Shown here: in pieces, positions 15,995 through 25,075 of the stretch
How the letters are laid out: the number at the start of each line of letters is the position of its first letter
Numbering within the stretch: the first letter of the stretch is position 1
NCBI RefSeq assembly: GCF_040687965.1
Contig: NZ_CP156086.1
Location: 1 to 64,000 of the forward strand
Direction: 5' to 3'
DNA length: 64,000 bases
Origin: Methylocystis echinoides
Lineage (GTDB): Bacteria; Pseudomonadota; Alphaproteobacteria; Rhizobiales; Beijerinckiaceae
Notes under the pieces: generated by a model
The model's input: the letters and a program-made list of their open reading frames with translations, nothing else
Told to the model about the DNA's origin: nothing
Database searches by the model: none
Made by a program: the position numbers and the translations under genes

Positions 15995-18442
15995 ATGTCA
16001 CACGCACGCCTGTCGCGCGGCGCTTCCGTCGCGTCGCTCTTACTCGCCCTGTCTCCTTCCGTCGCCTACGCTCAGCACACGCTGCCGCGCATCGATGTCG
16101 GCGGCGACCGGCGCGCGGCGTCTCGCGGGTCCAACGCGACGCTTGGCCCAGTCGCCGCGCCGGCGGCGGGGATGCAAAGTCCAATCGTCGCCCCCGGCTT
16201 CGAGGCCTCTCGCGCGAAACTGCCGATCTACCGGGATCCGCCCGGGCAGACGGTCACGACCGTCGATCATAAATTTCTGCGGCCGACGCCGATGTTCACG
16301 GTCCGGGAGATGTTGCAATATAGCCCGGGCGTCTCGATTCAATCGGGCAATTTTGCGCGTGAGGTCAATATTTCGATCCGCGGATCGGGTTCGCGGCTCG
16401 GCGTGGGTTTTCCTCTCGGCGTCCGCAACATCATGATGTACGAGGACGGCTTTCCGATCACCACGGCGGACGGCGTCGGCCGCACCGATATGCTCGATCC
16501 GCACGCTTACAGCGCCACCGACGTCTACCGCGGCCCTTCGTCGGCGCTTTTCGGCAACTACGCCTATGGCGGCGCCATCAATTTTCGCACCTTCTCCGGC
16601 GCGGAGATCGACGGCGTCGACACCGGCTCCGAATTCGGAAGCTATGGGTACATCAACAACTATGTCCGCGCGGGCAAGAAAGTCGTGACCAAAGGCCTTG
16701 GCGAATTCGACGTCTCCTTGTTTGCGTCAGATGCGCGCGGCGACAATTATCTGGCGCGCGGTCCCTATTCGGGAGATCAGGCCAGACTGCTCGCAAGATG
16801 GGCTCCGACGCCAGACGATCGGTTGACGCTGAAATACATATTCAACGACACTTTCGCGCAGTTCATGAATCGCCTTTCACAGGCTCAGTTCTATTTGAAT
16901 CCCTTCGGCAAAAGCTACGGTTGCGCCATCGCCGTTCCCGCCAATCTGCCGTTTTGCAACAACCTCAACGTCCCCGCCAACGGCCTCTTTACCTCGGCCC
17001 GGGCGCCGCTGGTCAATCAAAGCGTTTGGCAGCTCGGCTCGCATATCCACACCCAACGCCAGATCGGCGGCTTCCGATGGGAGCACGATTTCGACAACAG
17101 CACGACCTGGCGGAGCCAGTTCACTTATGATTACTTCGACTATATCAACGGAACCTGGCCGCCCCCGAAAGTCGGCCCAGCCGCCTTGGGCGGCCTCGGC
17201 GGTCCGGTGGCGATCAGGGGCCCTTCCGTCGGCATCGACGCCAACACGACCATCACGAGCCACGCCGCGCTTTTCGGCTTCCCCGCGACGCATTATCTCG
17301 GCTTCTTCTACAATAACGTCAAAACCACGAACCCGCTCTTCAATCAGATCCCCAATGTCTGGAACTATGGCGCGACCGGCGGACCTGTCGGGAAGATCGA
17401 CAGCTACACGTCCAATATCAGCCTGCGGGCGCGGGAGGAGATCGCCTTGACCCCGCAGTTGACCGGGGTGGTCGGATTCAGTTCGAACTGGAATCGCGTT
17501 TGGGGGGTCAACACCGTTTACACCTACACAGCGAATGGAGCGTTGAGCGCCCCACAACGGGTCGCCCTCGACAACGACTATTGGAACACGGCGCCCGAGG
17601 CGTCGCTGACCTATCGTTACAGTCCCGAGTGGCAGGTTCGCGCGCGCTACGCCGCAGGCTACGGAACCCCTGCCTTCGTCTTTCTCACCTCGACCCAGAA
17701 CGGCGCCGGCGCGAATTCGGATCTGAAGGCCCAGACCAACATGGGCGTCGATCTGGGCGTCGACTGGACCCCCGCGCCAAATGTGATCGTCAGCGTGACC
17801 GGCTTCAACGAATGGTTCCGCAACGAAATCCTGACTCTTTCGAACGGTCTCGTCAGCTATCAGGCGAATATTCCGGCCTCGATTCACCGGGGCGTCGAAG
17901 CCAATATCGATTGGCGGCCGATCGATGGGTGGCGTTTCATCGCCGCTTATACCTTCAACGATCAATTCTTCACCAATTACTGGGATAATCTTGGCGCTGT
18001 CAGAGGGCAGTTCGTCTATTACAATCGCGCCGGCGCCAAAATCCCCAATGTCGCGCCGCACACGCTCACCTCTCGCGTCGGATACGATCAGCCGAGCGGC
18101 GATTTCAAGGGGCTCGGCGCCTATGTCGAGTATATTTTCAAAGCGGGGTACAGCATCGACAACGCCAATCTCACGTCGCTTCCCGGCTATGGGCTCGTCA
18201 ATCTGAATCTCCATTACAATCGCGACATCGTGGACAGCTATATCAGAAACGTCGAGCTCTATCTCAACCTGGAGAATGTTTTCAATCGCACTTATATCGC
18301 GGGGTCTTTGGTGATGAGCAACACGCTGATTGCGGGGACGGTCGTCCAGACGCCGGGATTGCTCCTGGCGACGGCGCAAGGCGCCGGGATTGTCGCCGGA
18401 CAGCCGAGATCCCTGGTCGGGGGAATCAAGCTGAAATTCTGA
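15995..18442 (+). CDS. TonB-dependent outer-membrane receptor
   Basis: This outer-membrane transporter of 815 residues is of the siderophore/metal-chelate type. A signal peptide ends near AYAQ (about residue 26). The plug domain contains FTVREMLQYSPGVSIQSG and VYRGPSSALFGNYAYGGAINF. The remainder is aromatic-rich beta-barrel ending in the terminal Phe (GGIKLKF) used by the BAM machinery. Start ATG 15995 follows AGGAG at 15983-15987. The neighbours (Cys-rich exported protein, HMA metallochaperone-like protein, solute-binding protein) suggest a metal or metal-chelate substrate; the sequence does not decide between copper and iron. Confidence 0.93.
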   Translation: MSHARLSRGASVASLLLALSPSVAYAQHTLPRIDVGGDRRAASRGSNATLGPVAAPAAGMQSPIVAPGFEASRAKLPIYRDPPGQTVTTVDHKFLRPTPMFTVREMLQYSPGVSIQSGNFAREVNISIRGSGSRLGVGFPLGVRNIMMYEDGFPITTADGVGRTDMLDPHAYSATDVYRGPSSALFGNYAYGGAINFRTFSGAEIDGVDTGSEFGSYGYINNYVRAGKKVVTKGLGEFDVSLFASDARGDNYLARGPYSGDQARLLARWAPTPDDRLTLKYIFNDTFAQFMNRLSQAQFYLNPFGKSYGCAIAVPANLPFCNNLNVPANGLFTSARAPLVNQSVWQLGSHIHTQRQIGGFRWEHDFDNSTTWRSQFTYDYFDYINGTWPPPKVGPAALGGLGGPVAIRGPSVGIDANTTITSHAALFGFPATHYLGFFYNNVKTTNPLFNQIPNVWNYGATGGPVGKIDSYTSNISLRAREEIALTPQLTGVVGFSSNWNRVWGVNTVYTYTANGALSAPQRVALDNDYWNTAPEASLTYRYSPEWQVRARYAAGYGTPAFVFLTSTQNGAGANSDLKAQTNMGVDLGVDWTPAPNVIVSVTGFNEWFRNEILTLSNGLVSYQANIPASIHRGVEANIDWRPIDGWRFIAAYTFNDQFFTNYWDNLGAVRGQFVYYNRAGAKIPNVAPHTLTSRVGYDQPSGDFKGLGAYVEYIFKAGYSIDNANLTSLPGYGLVNLNLHYNRDIVDSYIRNVELYLNLENVFNRTYIAGSLVMSNTLIAGTVVQTPGLLLATAQGAGIVAGQPRSLVGGIKLKF

Positions 18443-18498
18443 TTACGCGTCTGACCGCGACGCAGTTCTTTGAAGGCGTCGAAGAGAGAGAGGAGCTA

Positions 18499-18705
18499 AT
18501 GGCGATCGTCCTGTTCCTGGAAAACATGCATTGCGAGGGTTGTGCGCAGCACGTCATCGAGGCGGCGCGCAGCGTACTCCCTGAGGCCGACGTTTCTGTG
18601 GCGCTTCCGGCCAAGCAAGTATCAGTCGATCCCGCGCCCGCTGATCCGCGTCAACTTCTCGGCGCCATCCTGGAAGCCGGTTACGACGCGAAAATAGTGA
18701 GATAA
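18499..18705 (+). CDS. Heavy-metal-associated (HMA) domain protein, copper-chaperone-like
   Basis: This is a stand-alone HMA fold of 68 residues. It has MHCEGC (MxCxxC variant) at residues 10-15 in the first loop and the alternating beta-alpha-beta pattern ending GAILEAGYDAKIV. Such proteins bind Cu(I) or another soft metal with the two Cys and hand it to partners. RBS GAGAGGAG precedes ATG 18499. It lies 56 nt after the TonB receptor and 3 nt before the methyltransferase, hence one transcription unit. It has no signal peptide, so it acts in the cytoplasm. Confidence 0.88.
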   Translation: MAIVLFLENMHCEGCAQHVIEAARSVLPEADVSVALPAKQVSVDPAPADPRQLLGAILEAGYDAKIVR

Positions 18706-18708
18706 CAG

Positions 18709-19437
18709 ATGGACCCTGATTTCATAGCCCGTCGCTCCGCCGCTCGTGCGCGTTTGGACGCGATAAATCCGCATATGAACGCCGATGGCGATCCGAGCGA
18801 TCCCAAAGGGGACCGGTGGTTTGCAAAAGTGTACGAACTTGCGGGCGACGACGCCGCAAATGTTCCCTGGGCGGCTCTCGCGCCGAACTCCCTGCTCGCG
18901 GATTGGCTCACACGCCACGCGGTTCGGGGAAAACGCGTTCTCGACGTCGGCTGCGGACTTGGGGACAATGCGGAAGCTTTCGCCGCGGCGGGCGCGCAGG
19001 TTTGCGCATTCGACTATATCGAACGCGCCGTGGCATGGGCGAAGCAGCGATTTCAAGACAGCGCGGTCGATTACCGCGTCGCCGATCTCTTCGCGCCGCC
19101 GCAGGAATGGCGCGAAGCGTTCGATCTCGTGCATGAATGCTATACGTTGCAGACGCTCGGAACGACGATGCTCCCTGCCGCGGCAAGCGCCCTTGCATCG
19201 CTGGTTGCGCCGGAGGGACGTCTGCTCGTCATTTCCTCGGCGCGGGAGCCGGACGAACCGCAGTCCACGCCGTGGCGGCCGTTGACGCGCGACGAGATCG
19301 AAGGCCTCGCGGTCGACGGCCTGTCGCTCGAAGAACTCGATGATTTCCCGCAACAGGGCTGCCTCTCACGACGCTGGCGCGCAGTTTTTCGCCGCTCGCG
19401 GACGTCGGCGACGCGCGGCCGACGCGCCGGAGAATGA
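18709..19437 (+). CDS. Class I SAM-dependent methyltransferase
   Basis: The 242-residue product has a Rossmann-like SAM site: VLDVGCGLGDNAEAFAAAGAQV (motif I, about 80-101), FDYIERAVAWAKQRF, and FDLVHECYTLQTL as motif IV/post. It resembles small-molecule methyltransferases of the tellurite/thiopurine type. The substrate is unknown. Its position inside the receptor/HMA/solute-binding-protein unit suggests action on the imported ligand or on a metal/metalloid compound, which is inference. Confidence 0.85.
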   Translation: MDPDFIARRSAARARLDAINPHMNADGDPSDPKGDRWFAKVYELAGDDAANVPWAALAPNSLLADWLTRHAVRGKRVLDVGCGLGDNAEAFAAAGAQVCAFDYIERAVAWAKQRFQDSAVDYRVADLFAPPQEWREAFDLVHECYTLQTLGTTMLPAAASALASLVAPEGRLLVISSAREPDEPQSTPWRPLTRDEIEGLAVDGLSLEELDDFPQQGCLSRRWRAVFRRSRTSATRGRRAGE

Positions 19438-19464
19438 TGAAGCGGACGCGAGGGAGCGCGGCAC

Positions 19465-21348
19465 ATGAGAAAGGAACGACCATTGCGCCATGACGCGCGC
19501 TTTATGCGCTTCGCACGCGCACGCGCGCTTCGCCGCGCCTTGATCCGCGTTGTTCTTTCGTTCGCGAGCATTTGCCTCGTAGAAATTGTTGGGCCGGCGA
19601 TTGCGGAGGAGAGCCCGAGCCACGGCCTCGCCCTCTACGGGGAGCCCGCTCTTGCGAAAGATTTCGATCATCTTCCATATTCGAACCCGAACGCCCCGAA
19701 GGGCGGCAGGTTGAGGCTCGGAATGACCGGTAGTTTCGAGAGCCTCAACCCCTTCAATTTGAAATTCGCCTCGGCGCCGCAACTCCTGATCGGCAACGTC
19801 TACCAAAGCTTGATGGCGCGCTCTCAGGATGAGCCTTATAGTCTTTACGCGCTCATCGCGGAGTCGGTGGAGCTCGACGCAAAGAGAGAACATGTCACTT
19901 TTCATCTCGATCCGCGCGCGCGCTTTTCCGACCGGCGGCCGATCACGTCAGAGGACGTGCTGTTTTCATTCGAGCTTTTGAAGGCGAAGGGCCGTCCCGG
20001 ACAGCGAGAGGCGTTTGCGCGCGTTCAGAAGATCGAGGCGTCGGATGAGAAGACCATTCGCTTCGACCTTGCCAGCGGCGCTGACCGGGAGCTGCCGCTC
20101 CTGCTTGCGGCAATGCCCGTTCTGTCCAGAGCGTCGACTGACGCCGCCCGTTTCGACGACGTTCGCATTGAGATTCCCATGGGGTCCGGCCCTTACCGCG
20201 TCAAGGAAGCCAAGGCGGGCGACCGCCTCCTATTGGCGCGCGACCCCGACTATTGGGCGAAAGATCGGCCGAGCCAAGTCGGTCTCTACAATTTCGATGA
20301 GATCGACGTTAGTTGGTATCGGGATGGCGACGCGCTGTTCGAAGCGTTGAAAGGGGGTCTCGTCGACTATCGCGAGGAAGGCGGCGCGTCGCGTTGGCTG
20401 ACAGGCTATGACTTTCCGGCGATGACAGACGGGCGAATCGTCAAGGACACGTTGCGTCCGGGGCGGCCGGTGGGGATGTCCGGCTTCGTGTTCAATCTTC
20501 GCAATAAGTTATTCGACGATGTCCGGCTACGCGAAGCATTGGCGATGATGTTCGATTTCGAATGGGTGAACGCCAATTTCTACGGGGGCCTTTACAAGCG
20601 GACCTTGAGCTATTTCGATGAGTCGCCGTTTTCATCGTCCGGCCATGCGGCAAGTGAGGCCGAGCGCGCTTTGATCGCGCAATTTCCCGGGGCGGTGCGC
20701 AAAGACATGCTTGAAGGAAGCTGGCGCCCGCCGAAGCATGACGGGAGCGGCCGCGATCGCGCGATTGCGCGACAGGCGCTCGAGCTCCTCGCCCAAGGCG
20801 GCTACAAGCCGACGGAGGCAGGGGTCATGTCAAAAGACGGCCAGCCCGTCGCGTTTGAAATCATGGTTCGCGATCGCGAAGAAGAACGCCTCGCGTTGAA
20901 TTTCGCCAGCTCGCTGCGACGCATTGGCGTCAATGCGCAACCCAGGCTCTATGACGAGGTCCAGTATCAGCAGCGACGTCGAAAATTCGACTATGACATG
21001 ATGATCGGCCAATGGCTGCCAGCGGCGGTCCCTGGGGTCGAGCAGGCAGGACGATGGAGCTCGGCCAGCGTCGACAAGGAAAAGGGGACGAATCTCGCGG
21101 GCGTATCGTCGCCTGCGCTGGACGGGTTGATCGACGCGCTTATCCGGGCGCGCGGGCCGGAAGAACACCTTACTGCGGCGCGCGCGCTCGACCGGGCGCT
21201 GCTCTCCGGCTTTTATTTCGTTCCCTTGTTCCACACGGGCGAAATCTGGACCGCGCATAGCAGTAAGCTCGAGCGACCGCGCAATTTGCCGCATTTTCCA
21301 ATGTATCCCTTTGGCTTCACGCTCGAGACGTGGTGGTTGCAACGATAG
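19465..21348 (+). CDS. Family-5 extracellular solute-binding protein (YejA-like)
   Basis: This periplasmic binding protein of 627 residues belongs to the oligopeptide/microcin C type. An N-terminal Arg-rich, then hydrophobic, signal ends near IAEES. The mature part begins HGLALYGEPALAKDFDHLPY and continues NPNAPKGGRLRLG, a YejA-like opening. No permease or ATPase genes adjoin it, so it must work with a transporter elsewhere. In methanotrophs the copper-methanobactin binding protein MbnE belongs to this same fold family, and the gene follows a TonB receptor here. Ligand identity remains open. Confidence 0.87.
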   Translation: MRKERPLRHDARFMRFARARALRRALIRVVLSFASICLVEIVGPAIAEESPSHGLALYGEPALAKDFDHLPYSNPNAPKGGRLRLGMTGSFESLNPFNLKFASAPQLLIGNVYQSLMARSQDEPYSLYALIAESVELDAKREHVTFHLDPRARFSDRRPITSEDVLFSFELLKAKGRPGQREAFARVQKIEASDEKTIRFDLASGADRELPLLLAAMPVLSRASTDAARFDDVRIEIPMGSGPYRVKEAKAGDRLLLARDPDYWAKDRPSQVGLYNFDEIDVSWYRDGDALFEALKGGLVDYREEGGASRWLTGYDFPAMTDGRIVKDTLRPGRPVGMSGFVFNLRNKLFDDVRLREALAMMFDFEWVNANFYGGLYKRTLSYFDESPFSSSGHAASEAERALIAQFPGAVRKDMLEGSWRPPKHDGSGRDRAIARQALELLAQGGYKPTEAGVMSKDGQPVAFEIMVRDREEERLALNFASSLRRIGVNAQPRLYDEVQYQQRRRKFDYDMMIGQWLPAAVPGVEQAGRWSSASVDKEKGTNLAGVSSPALDGLIDALIRARGPEEHLTAARALDRALLSGFYFVPLFHTGEIWTAHSSKLERPRNLPHFPMYPFGFTLETWWLQR

Positions 21349-21433
21349 CGGAAGCTTGGTTCTCGTCGGGCAAAGTCGAACGGGCGCTGGTCTTGGGACT
21401 TTGGCGCGTCGCAGCTGATAGCTGTTGTCGGCG

Positions 21434-21787
21434 TCAACTGGCGCCGACCAGCTCCATCCTGACTCGGGCGACGCCCACCGAACGGATGCCGAGCGCCCGC
21501 GCCGCACGGGCGGAGACGTCAATGTGGCGGCCATGAATGAAGGGCCCACGATCAGTAATGGTGACGACAACAGAACGGTTGTTCGCCAGGTTCGTAATGC
21601 GAATGCGGGAGCCGAACGGCAGGGTCCGATGCGCCGCGTTGAAGGACCCGACGCCGGCTACGTTGCGACCGCTCGCTGTCTTCCCCTGCACATGGTAATA
21701 GGAAACATTGCCGATCCAACCCGCCTCAGCGGCGCAAGTTACGGTGACAAGCGCGGCAGCCGCAATGCACGTGCTTTTCGACGACAC
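21434..21787 (-). CDS. rlpA: RlpA-like double-psi beta-barrel septal/cell-wall protein
   Basis: This is a short 117-residue exported protein: signal peptide (STCIAAAALVTVTCAAEA), then the RlpA DPBB domain with ASYY-like VSYYHVQGKTASG, AAHRTLPFGSRIRITNL, and TDRGPFIHGRHIDVSARAA. RlpA proteins bind or cleave peptidoglycan lacking stem peptides. The GTG at 21787 follows GGGAAGAGGC; a longer frame to 21943 adds a non-conserved leader. It has no SPOR domain. It is convergent with the solute-binding-protein gene, with 85 nt between. Confidence 0.82.
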   Translation of the reverse strand: MSSKSTCIAAAALVTVTCAAEAGWIGNVSYYHVQGKTASGRNVAGVGSFNAAHRTLPFGSRIRITNLANNRSVVVTITDRGPFIHGRHIDVSARAARALGIRSVGVARVRMELVGAS

Positions 21788-22000
21788 TTGCCTCTTCCCG
21801 CTCCGGAGGTTGCGCGTTTCACGCGGAGACGAGAGAAACAGCCGTCCGAAACTATTGTTCCCAAAAGGGGGGCTTCCTGATCTCCTGTTGCAGTGGCCGC
21901 TACACAGTGATTGATTTGTCCTTCCGTCTGGCCGTTGCTCCACGGCTTTAGCGATTGCATTTCTTACCGCGTCGGATCCGCGCCCGTCTTGCGACCGTCA

Positions 22001-22026
22001 CATATTTCCGATAATCTGGAAATATG
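22001..22026. promoter_or_regulatory. Candidate ArsR operator overlapping the arsR start
   Basis: CATATTTCC (22001-22009) and GGAAATATG (22018-22026) are perfect 9-bp inverted arms around 8 nt. The last arm includes the ATG of arsR (22024-22026). Bound repressor would block translation start and probably RNA polymerase, giving autoregulation of the ars operon. Confidence 0.7.
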
Positions 22027-22377
22027 GATAATATAGACGCCATCGCCGCCCTGGCCGCGCTTGCCCAGACGACGCGGCTCGATACGTTCCGACTTCTCGT
22101 TCAGCGGGAGCCGGAGGGGGCGCCCGCCGGCGAGCTGGCGCGCCTGATGGCGGCGCCGCCAAACACCATGTCCGCCCATCTGAGCATTCTTTCCCGCGCG
22201 GGGCTGGTGAAGGGGGAGCGGCGCGGTCGTTCCATCATCTACCGCGCCAATCTGGCGCGCTTGCGGGAGATGACGCTGTTCCTGCTCAAGGATTGCTGCG
22301 GCGGAAGATCGGACGTCTGCGCGCCGCTCATCGCCGATCTTTCCCCCTGCCGCACAAAGGCCAATGTCGATGACTGA
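22024..22377 (+). CDS. arsR: ArsR-family arsenic-responsive repressor
   Basis: This winged-helix SmtB/ArsR repressor has 117 residues. The recognition helix region is PPNTMSAHLSILSRAGLV and the wing is RRGRSIIYRA. As(III)-type ligands are near the C-terminus: Cys91, Cys92 and Cys99 (plus Cys109), unlike the alpha-3 CxCxxC site of the plasmid R773 type. It overlaps arsC by 14 nt and heads the arsR-arsC-acr3 operon, which it should derepress on arsenite. Confidence 0.93.
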   Translation: MDNIDAIAALAALAQTTRLDTFRLLVQREPEGAPAGELARLMAAPPNTMSAHLSILSRAGLVKGERRGRSIIYRANLARLREMTLFLLKDCCGGRSDVCAPLIADLSPCRTKANVDD

Positions 22378-22897
22378 ACGCGTCTACAACGTTCTCTTTC
22401 TCTGCACCGGCAACACGGCGCGCTCGATCCTCGCCGAAGGAATCCTGCGCAAGGACGGCGCAGGCCGCTTCAACGCCTTCTCGGCCGGGAGCCAGCCCAA
22501 GGGCGTCGTGAATCCTTATGCGCTGAAGACGCTTCAAGCCTATGATTACCTGACGGAGGGCTTCCGCTCGAAGAGCTGGGAAGAGTTCGCCGGCCCCGAT
22601 GCGCCCGTCATGGATTTCGTCTTCACCGTCTGTGACAACGCGGCGGGCGAAGCCTGTCCGGTCTGGCCGGGTCAGCCGATGACCGCGCATTGGGGCATCG
22701 AAGACCCCGCCGCCGTCGAGGGCTCGGACATAGAGAAGCAGAAGGCCTTCAATCTCGCCTTCCGTTACATGAGGACGCGCATTTCGCTGCTGCTGGCGAC
22801 GCCCATCGCCCGCCTCGACAAACTCAAGTTGAAAGCGCGCATGCAGGAAATCGGCGAGTCCGAAGGGGCGTCTCACGGCCACAAAGCGGAGGCGTGA
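22364..22897 (+). CDS. arsC: Arsenate reductase, low-molecular-weight phosphatase type
   Basis: This enzyme of 177 residues reduces As(V) to As(III). The N-terminal P-loop CTGNTARS supplies the nucleophilic Cys, as in LMW protein-tyrosine-phosphatase-type ArsC, and VFTVCDNAAGEACPVWPG carries further Cys residues for the disulfide relay. It overlaps arsR by 14 nt and precedes acr3. The last dozen residues (SHGHKAEA) are a non-conserved tail. Confidence 0.92.
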   Translation: MSMTERVYNVLFLCTGNTARSILAEGILRKDGAGRFNAFSAGSQPKGVVNPYALKTLQAYDYLTEGFRSKSWEEFAGPDAPVMDFVFTVCDNAAGEACPVWPGQPMTAHWGIEDPAAVEGSDIEKQKAFNLAFRYMRTRISLLLATPIARLDKLKLKARMQEIGESEGASHGHKAEA

Positions 22898-22986
22898 GCG
22901 TGACGGCCACGATCGACGACGAGGCCGCGCGCTCGGTCTCGCCGCGCCCGAACACGCCCGACCGATCGAGAGAGAGAGTGACAACC

Positions 22987-24066
22987 ATGAGCGAAGCGAC
23001 CGCCGTCCCCAGCGCTTTGAGCGCAAGCAAGGCTCCGGCCATGGGCCTTTTCGAGCGGTTTCTGACGCTCTGGGTCGGCCTCTGCATCGTCGCCGGCGTC
23101 ATCCTCGGGCAGATCATGCCTTCGGTCTTCCGCGCGATCGGCGCCGCGACGGTCGCCGAGGTCAATCTGCCGGTCGCCGTGCTGGTCTGGCTCATGATCA
23201 TCCCGATGCTGCTGAAGATCGACCTCGGGGCGCTTGGACAGGTGAAGGAGCATTGGCGGGGGATCGCCGTGACCGTCGGCGTCAACTGGCTGGTGAAGCC
23301 CTTTTCCATGGCGCTGCTCGGCTGGATCTTCATCTCGCATCTTTTCCGGCCCTTCCTGCCCGCCGACCAGATCGACGGCTATATCGCCGGACTGATCCTT
23401 CTGGCCGCGGCGCCCTGCACGGCCATGGTCTTCGTCTGGTCGAACCTCGTTGACGGCGAGCCGCATTTCACCCTATCGCAGGTCGCCTTGAACGACACCA
23501 TCATGGTCGTCGCCTTCGCGCCGATCGTCGCCTTGCTACTCGGTCTCTCGTCCATCACCGTGCCTTGGGACACGCTGCTGCTGTCGGTCGTGCTCTACAT
23601 CGTCACGCCGGTCATCGTCGCGCAGCTTTGGCGGCGGACCCTCCTGGCCCAGGGCGGCGAGGCCGCGTTGAAGAAGACGCTGGCGCGGCTCGGCCCGCTG
23701 TCGCTCTCGGCCCTGCTGCTGACGCTCATCCTGCTCTTTGGCCTGCAGGGCGCGCAAATCGTCGCCCAGCCGCTCGTGATCGCCCTGCTGGCCGCGCCCA
23801 TCCTGATTCAGGTCTATTTCAACGCCGGTCTCGCCTATCTGATGAATCGCGCCCTCGGCGTCGAGTGGCGCGTCGCCGGTCCTTCGGCTTTGATCGGGGC
23901 CAGCAACTTTTTCGAGCTGGCCGTCGCGACCGCGATTGCGCTCTTCGGCTTCCAGTCCGGCGCGGCGCTGGCGACGGTCGTCGGCGTGCTCGTCGAGGTG
24001 CCCGTGATGCTCTCCGTTGTCCATATCGTCCGCCGATCGCGCGGCTGGTACGAGCGGACGGCGTGA
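22987..24066 (+). CDS. acr3: ACR3-family arsenite efflux permease
   Basis: This ten-TM arsenite exporter has about 359 residues. The signature PCTAMVFVWSNL contains the essential Cys, and other family segments are MLLKIDLGALGQVKEHWRG and FFELAVATAIALFG. I chose ATG 22987 (after GAGAGAGAG). A GTG at 22900, 8 nt after GGAGG and nearly overlapping the arsC stop, would add 29 poorly conserved residues and is a real alternative. It is the last gene of the ars operon; As(III) produced by ArsC leaves the cell through it. Confidence 0.93.
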   Translation: MSEATAVPSALSASKAPAMGLFERFLTLWVGLCIVAGVILGQIMPSVFRAIGAATVAEVNLPVAVLVWLMIIPMLLKIDLGALGQVKEHWRGIAVTVGVNWLVKPFSMALLGWIFISHLFRPFLPADQIDGYIAGLILLAAAPCTAMVFVWSNLVDGEPHFTLSQVALNDTIMVVAFAPIVALLLGLSSITVPWDTLLLSVVLYIVTPVIVAQLWRRTLLAQGGEAALKKTLARLGPLSLSALLLTLILLFGLQGAQIVAQPLVIALLAAPILIQVYFNAGLAYLMNRALGVEWRVAGPSALIGASNFFELAVATAIALFGFQSGAALATVVGVLVEVPVMLSVVHIVRRSRGWYERTA

Positions 24067-24290
24067 GACGGTTTGCGAACCGAGTTGCGCCTCGATGGCG
24101 GCCGTCGAGGATCGGCGCTCGACGCCGTGATCTCCAGCCAGAATGGATCATCGGCTGGCTGGCTGACGAGGGCCGTGACGGTTGCGGCGCTGGCCAGCCT
24201 GCATCCGTGACGGCGCGGGGCTGAATTTTCGTTTCGGACGCGCGGCCAGCCGCATCAAAGCTCCGCCGCCAAAGGGGAAAGCGCGAGACC

Positions 24291-24962
24291 ATGATTTTCG
24301 TCGACTCGGCAGATAGAGCAGAGCTCTTGCATGCGCTTTCGCTCCCCTATGTGAAGGGTTTCACGACGAACCCGACGCTTTTCCTCCGCGCTCTGGGGGT
24401 CGAGCGGCTGCGCGTCGCGGACTATGTTTCGTTCGCACTGGACCTCGTCAGTCTTGCCGCAAGCGGGACGGCCGTGCGCGATGTCATGATCCAGGGAGTT
24501 GGCGCGCCCGACCAAATCCCGACTCAGGCGCTCGCCTACAAAAACGCTCTGCGCGACGAGCGTGACAAGAACTTGTGGATCAAGCTTTTGCCAACTGCAG
24601 ACCATCTCTCGCTTTGCCCCGAGCTCGCTTCTCTCGGTTGCAAGACGCTGGTCACCGCCGTTTTCACTCCGCTCCAGGTCCAGGCGGCGCTCGAGAGCGG
24701 CGCGGACGGCGTCGCCGTCTATCTCGGCAGGCTCATGAAGAACGACGAGTCCTGGGAAGGGAAAGTGGAAACGATCGCGCGTTTGATCCGTCTGCGCGAA
24801 AAGACGTTGCTCATGGCGAGCCTGTCCGACCCGTCGAAAGTGGAGATCGCGCTGCGTTACAGCGACGAACTTACGGCGCCCTTTGCAGTAATAGAGCGGT
24901 TGCTGCACTCTCCCTTTTCGAGCGCGGCCATCGATGCGTTCGGCGCGCAAGTAACAGATTGA
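24291..24962 (+). CDS. Transaldolase-family protein (TalC/fructose-6-phosphate aldolase-like)
   Basis: This small TIM-barrel protein of 223 residues belongs to the short transaldolase/FSA family: MIFVDSADRAEL, VKGFTTNPTL, the Schiff-base Lys98 in NLWIKLLP, then TAVFTPLQVQAALESGADGVAVYLGRL. In methylotrophs it could serve ribulose-monophosphate or pentose-phosphate recycling; the exact reaction is uncertain. The gene stands alone, 224 nt after acr3 with no obvious structure in that gap. Confidence 0.87.
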   Translation: MIFVDSADRAELLHALSLPYVKGFTTNPTLFLRALGVERLRVADYVSFALDLVSLAASGTAVRDVMIQGVGAPDQIPTQALAYKNALRDERDKNLWIKLLPTADHLSLCPELASLGCKTLVTAVFTPLQVQAALESGADGVAVYLGRLMKNDESWEGKVETIARLIRLREKTLLMASLSDPSKVEIALRYSDELTAPFAVIERLLHSPFSSAAIDAFGAQVTD

Positions 24963-25075
24963 TAAGGGCGTAGCTTAGCGTCTGATCCGATTGAGACCGG
25001 GCGTTGTTTTTTTTGGAAAGTTGCGTTGTTCGAGACGTCATGCGGCGAAGCTGTAAAGGCCAGGGGGATCACGCC

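Noticed and set aside
13300-21348. Search for a methanobactin precursor (mbnA-like) in the uptake locus
   Set aside because: No short ORF with a Cys-pair core peptide, and no mbnB or mbnC-like gene, was found in this interval.
21424-21438. parS-like palindrome GTTGTCGGCGTCAAC
   Set aside because: The repABC parS consensus is 16 nt (GTTNNNNGCNNNNAAC). This one is 15 nt and lies far from the rep genes, so it is probably chance.
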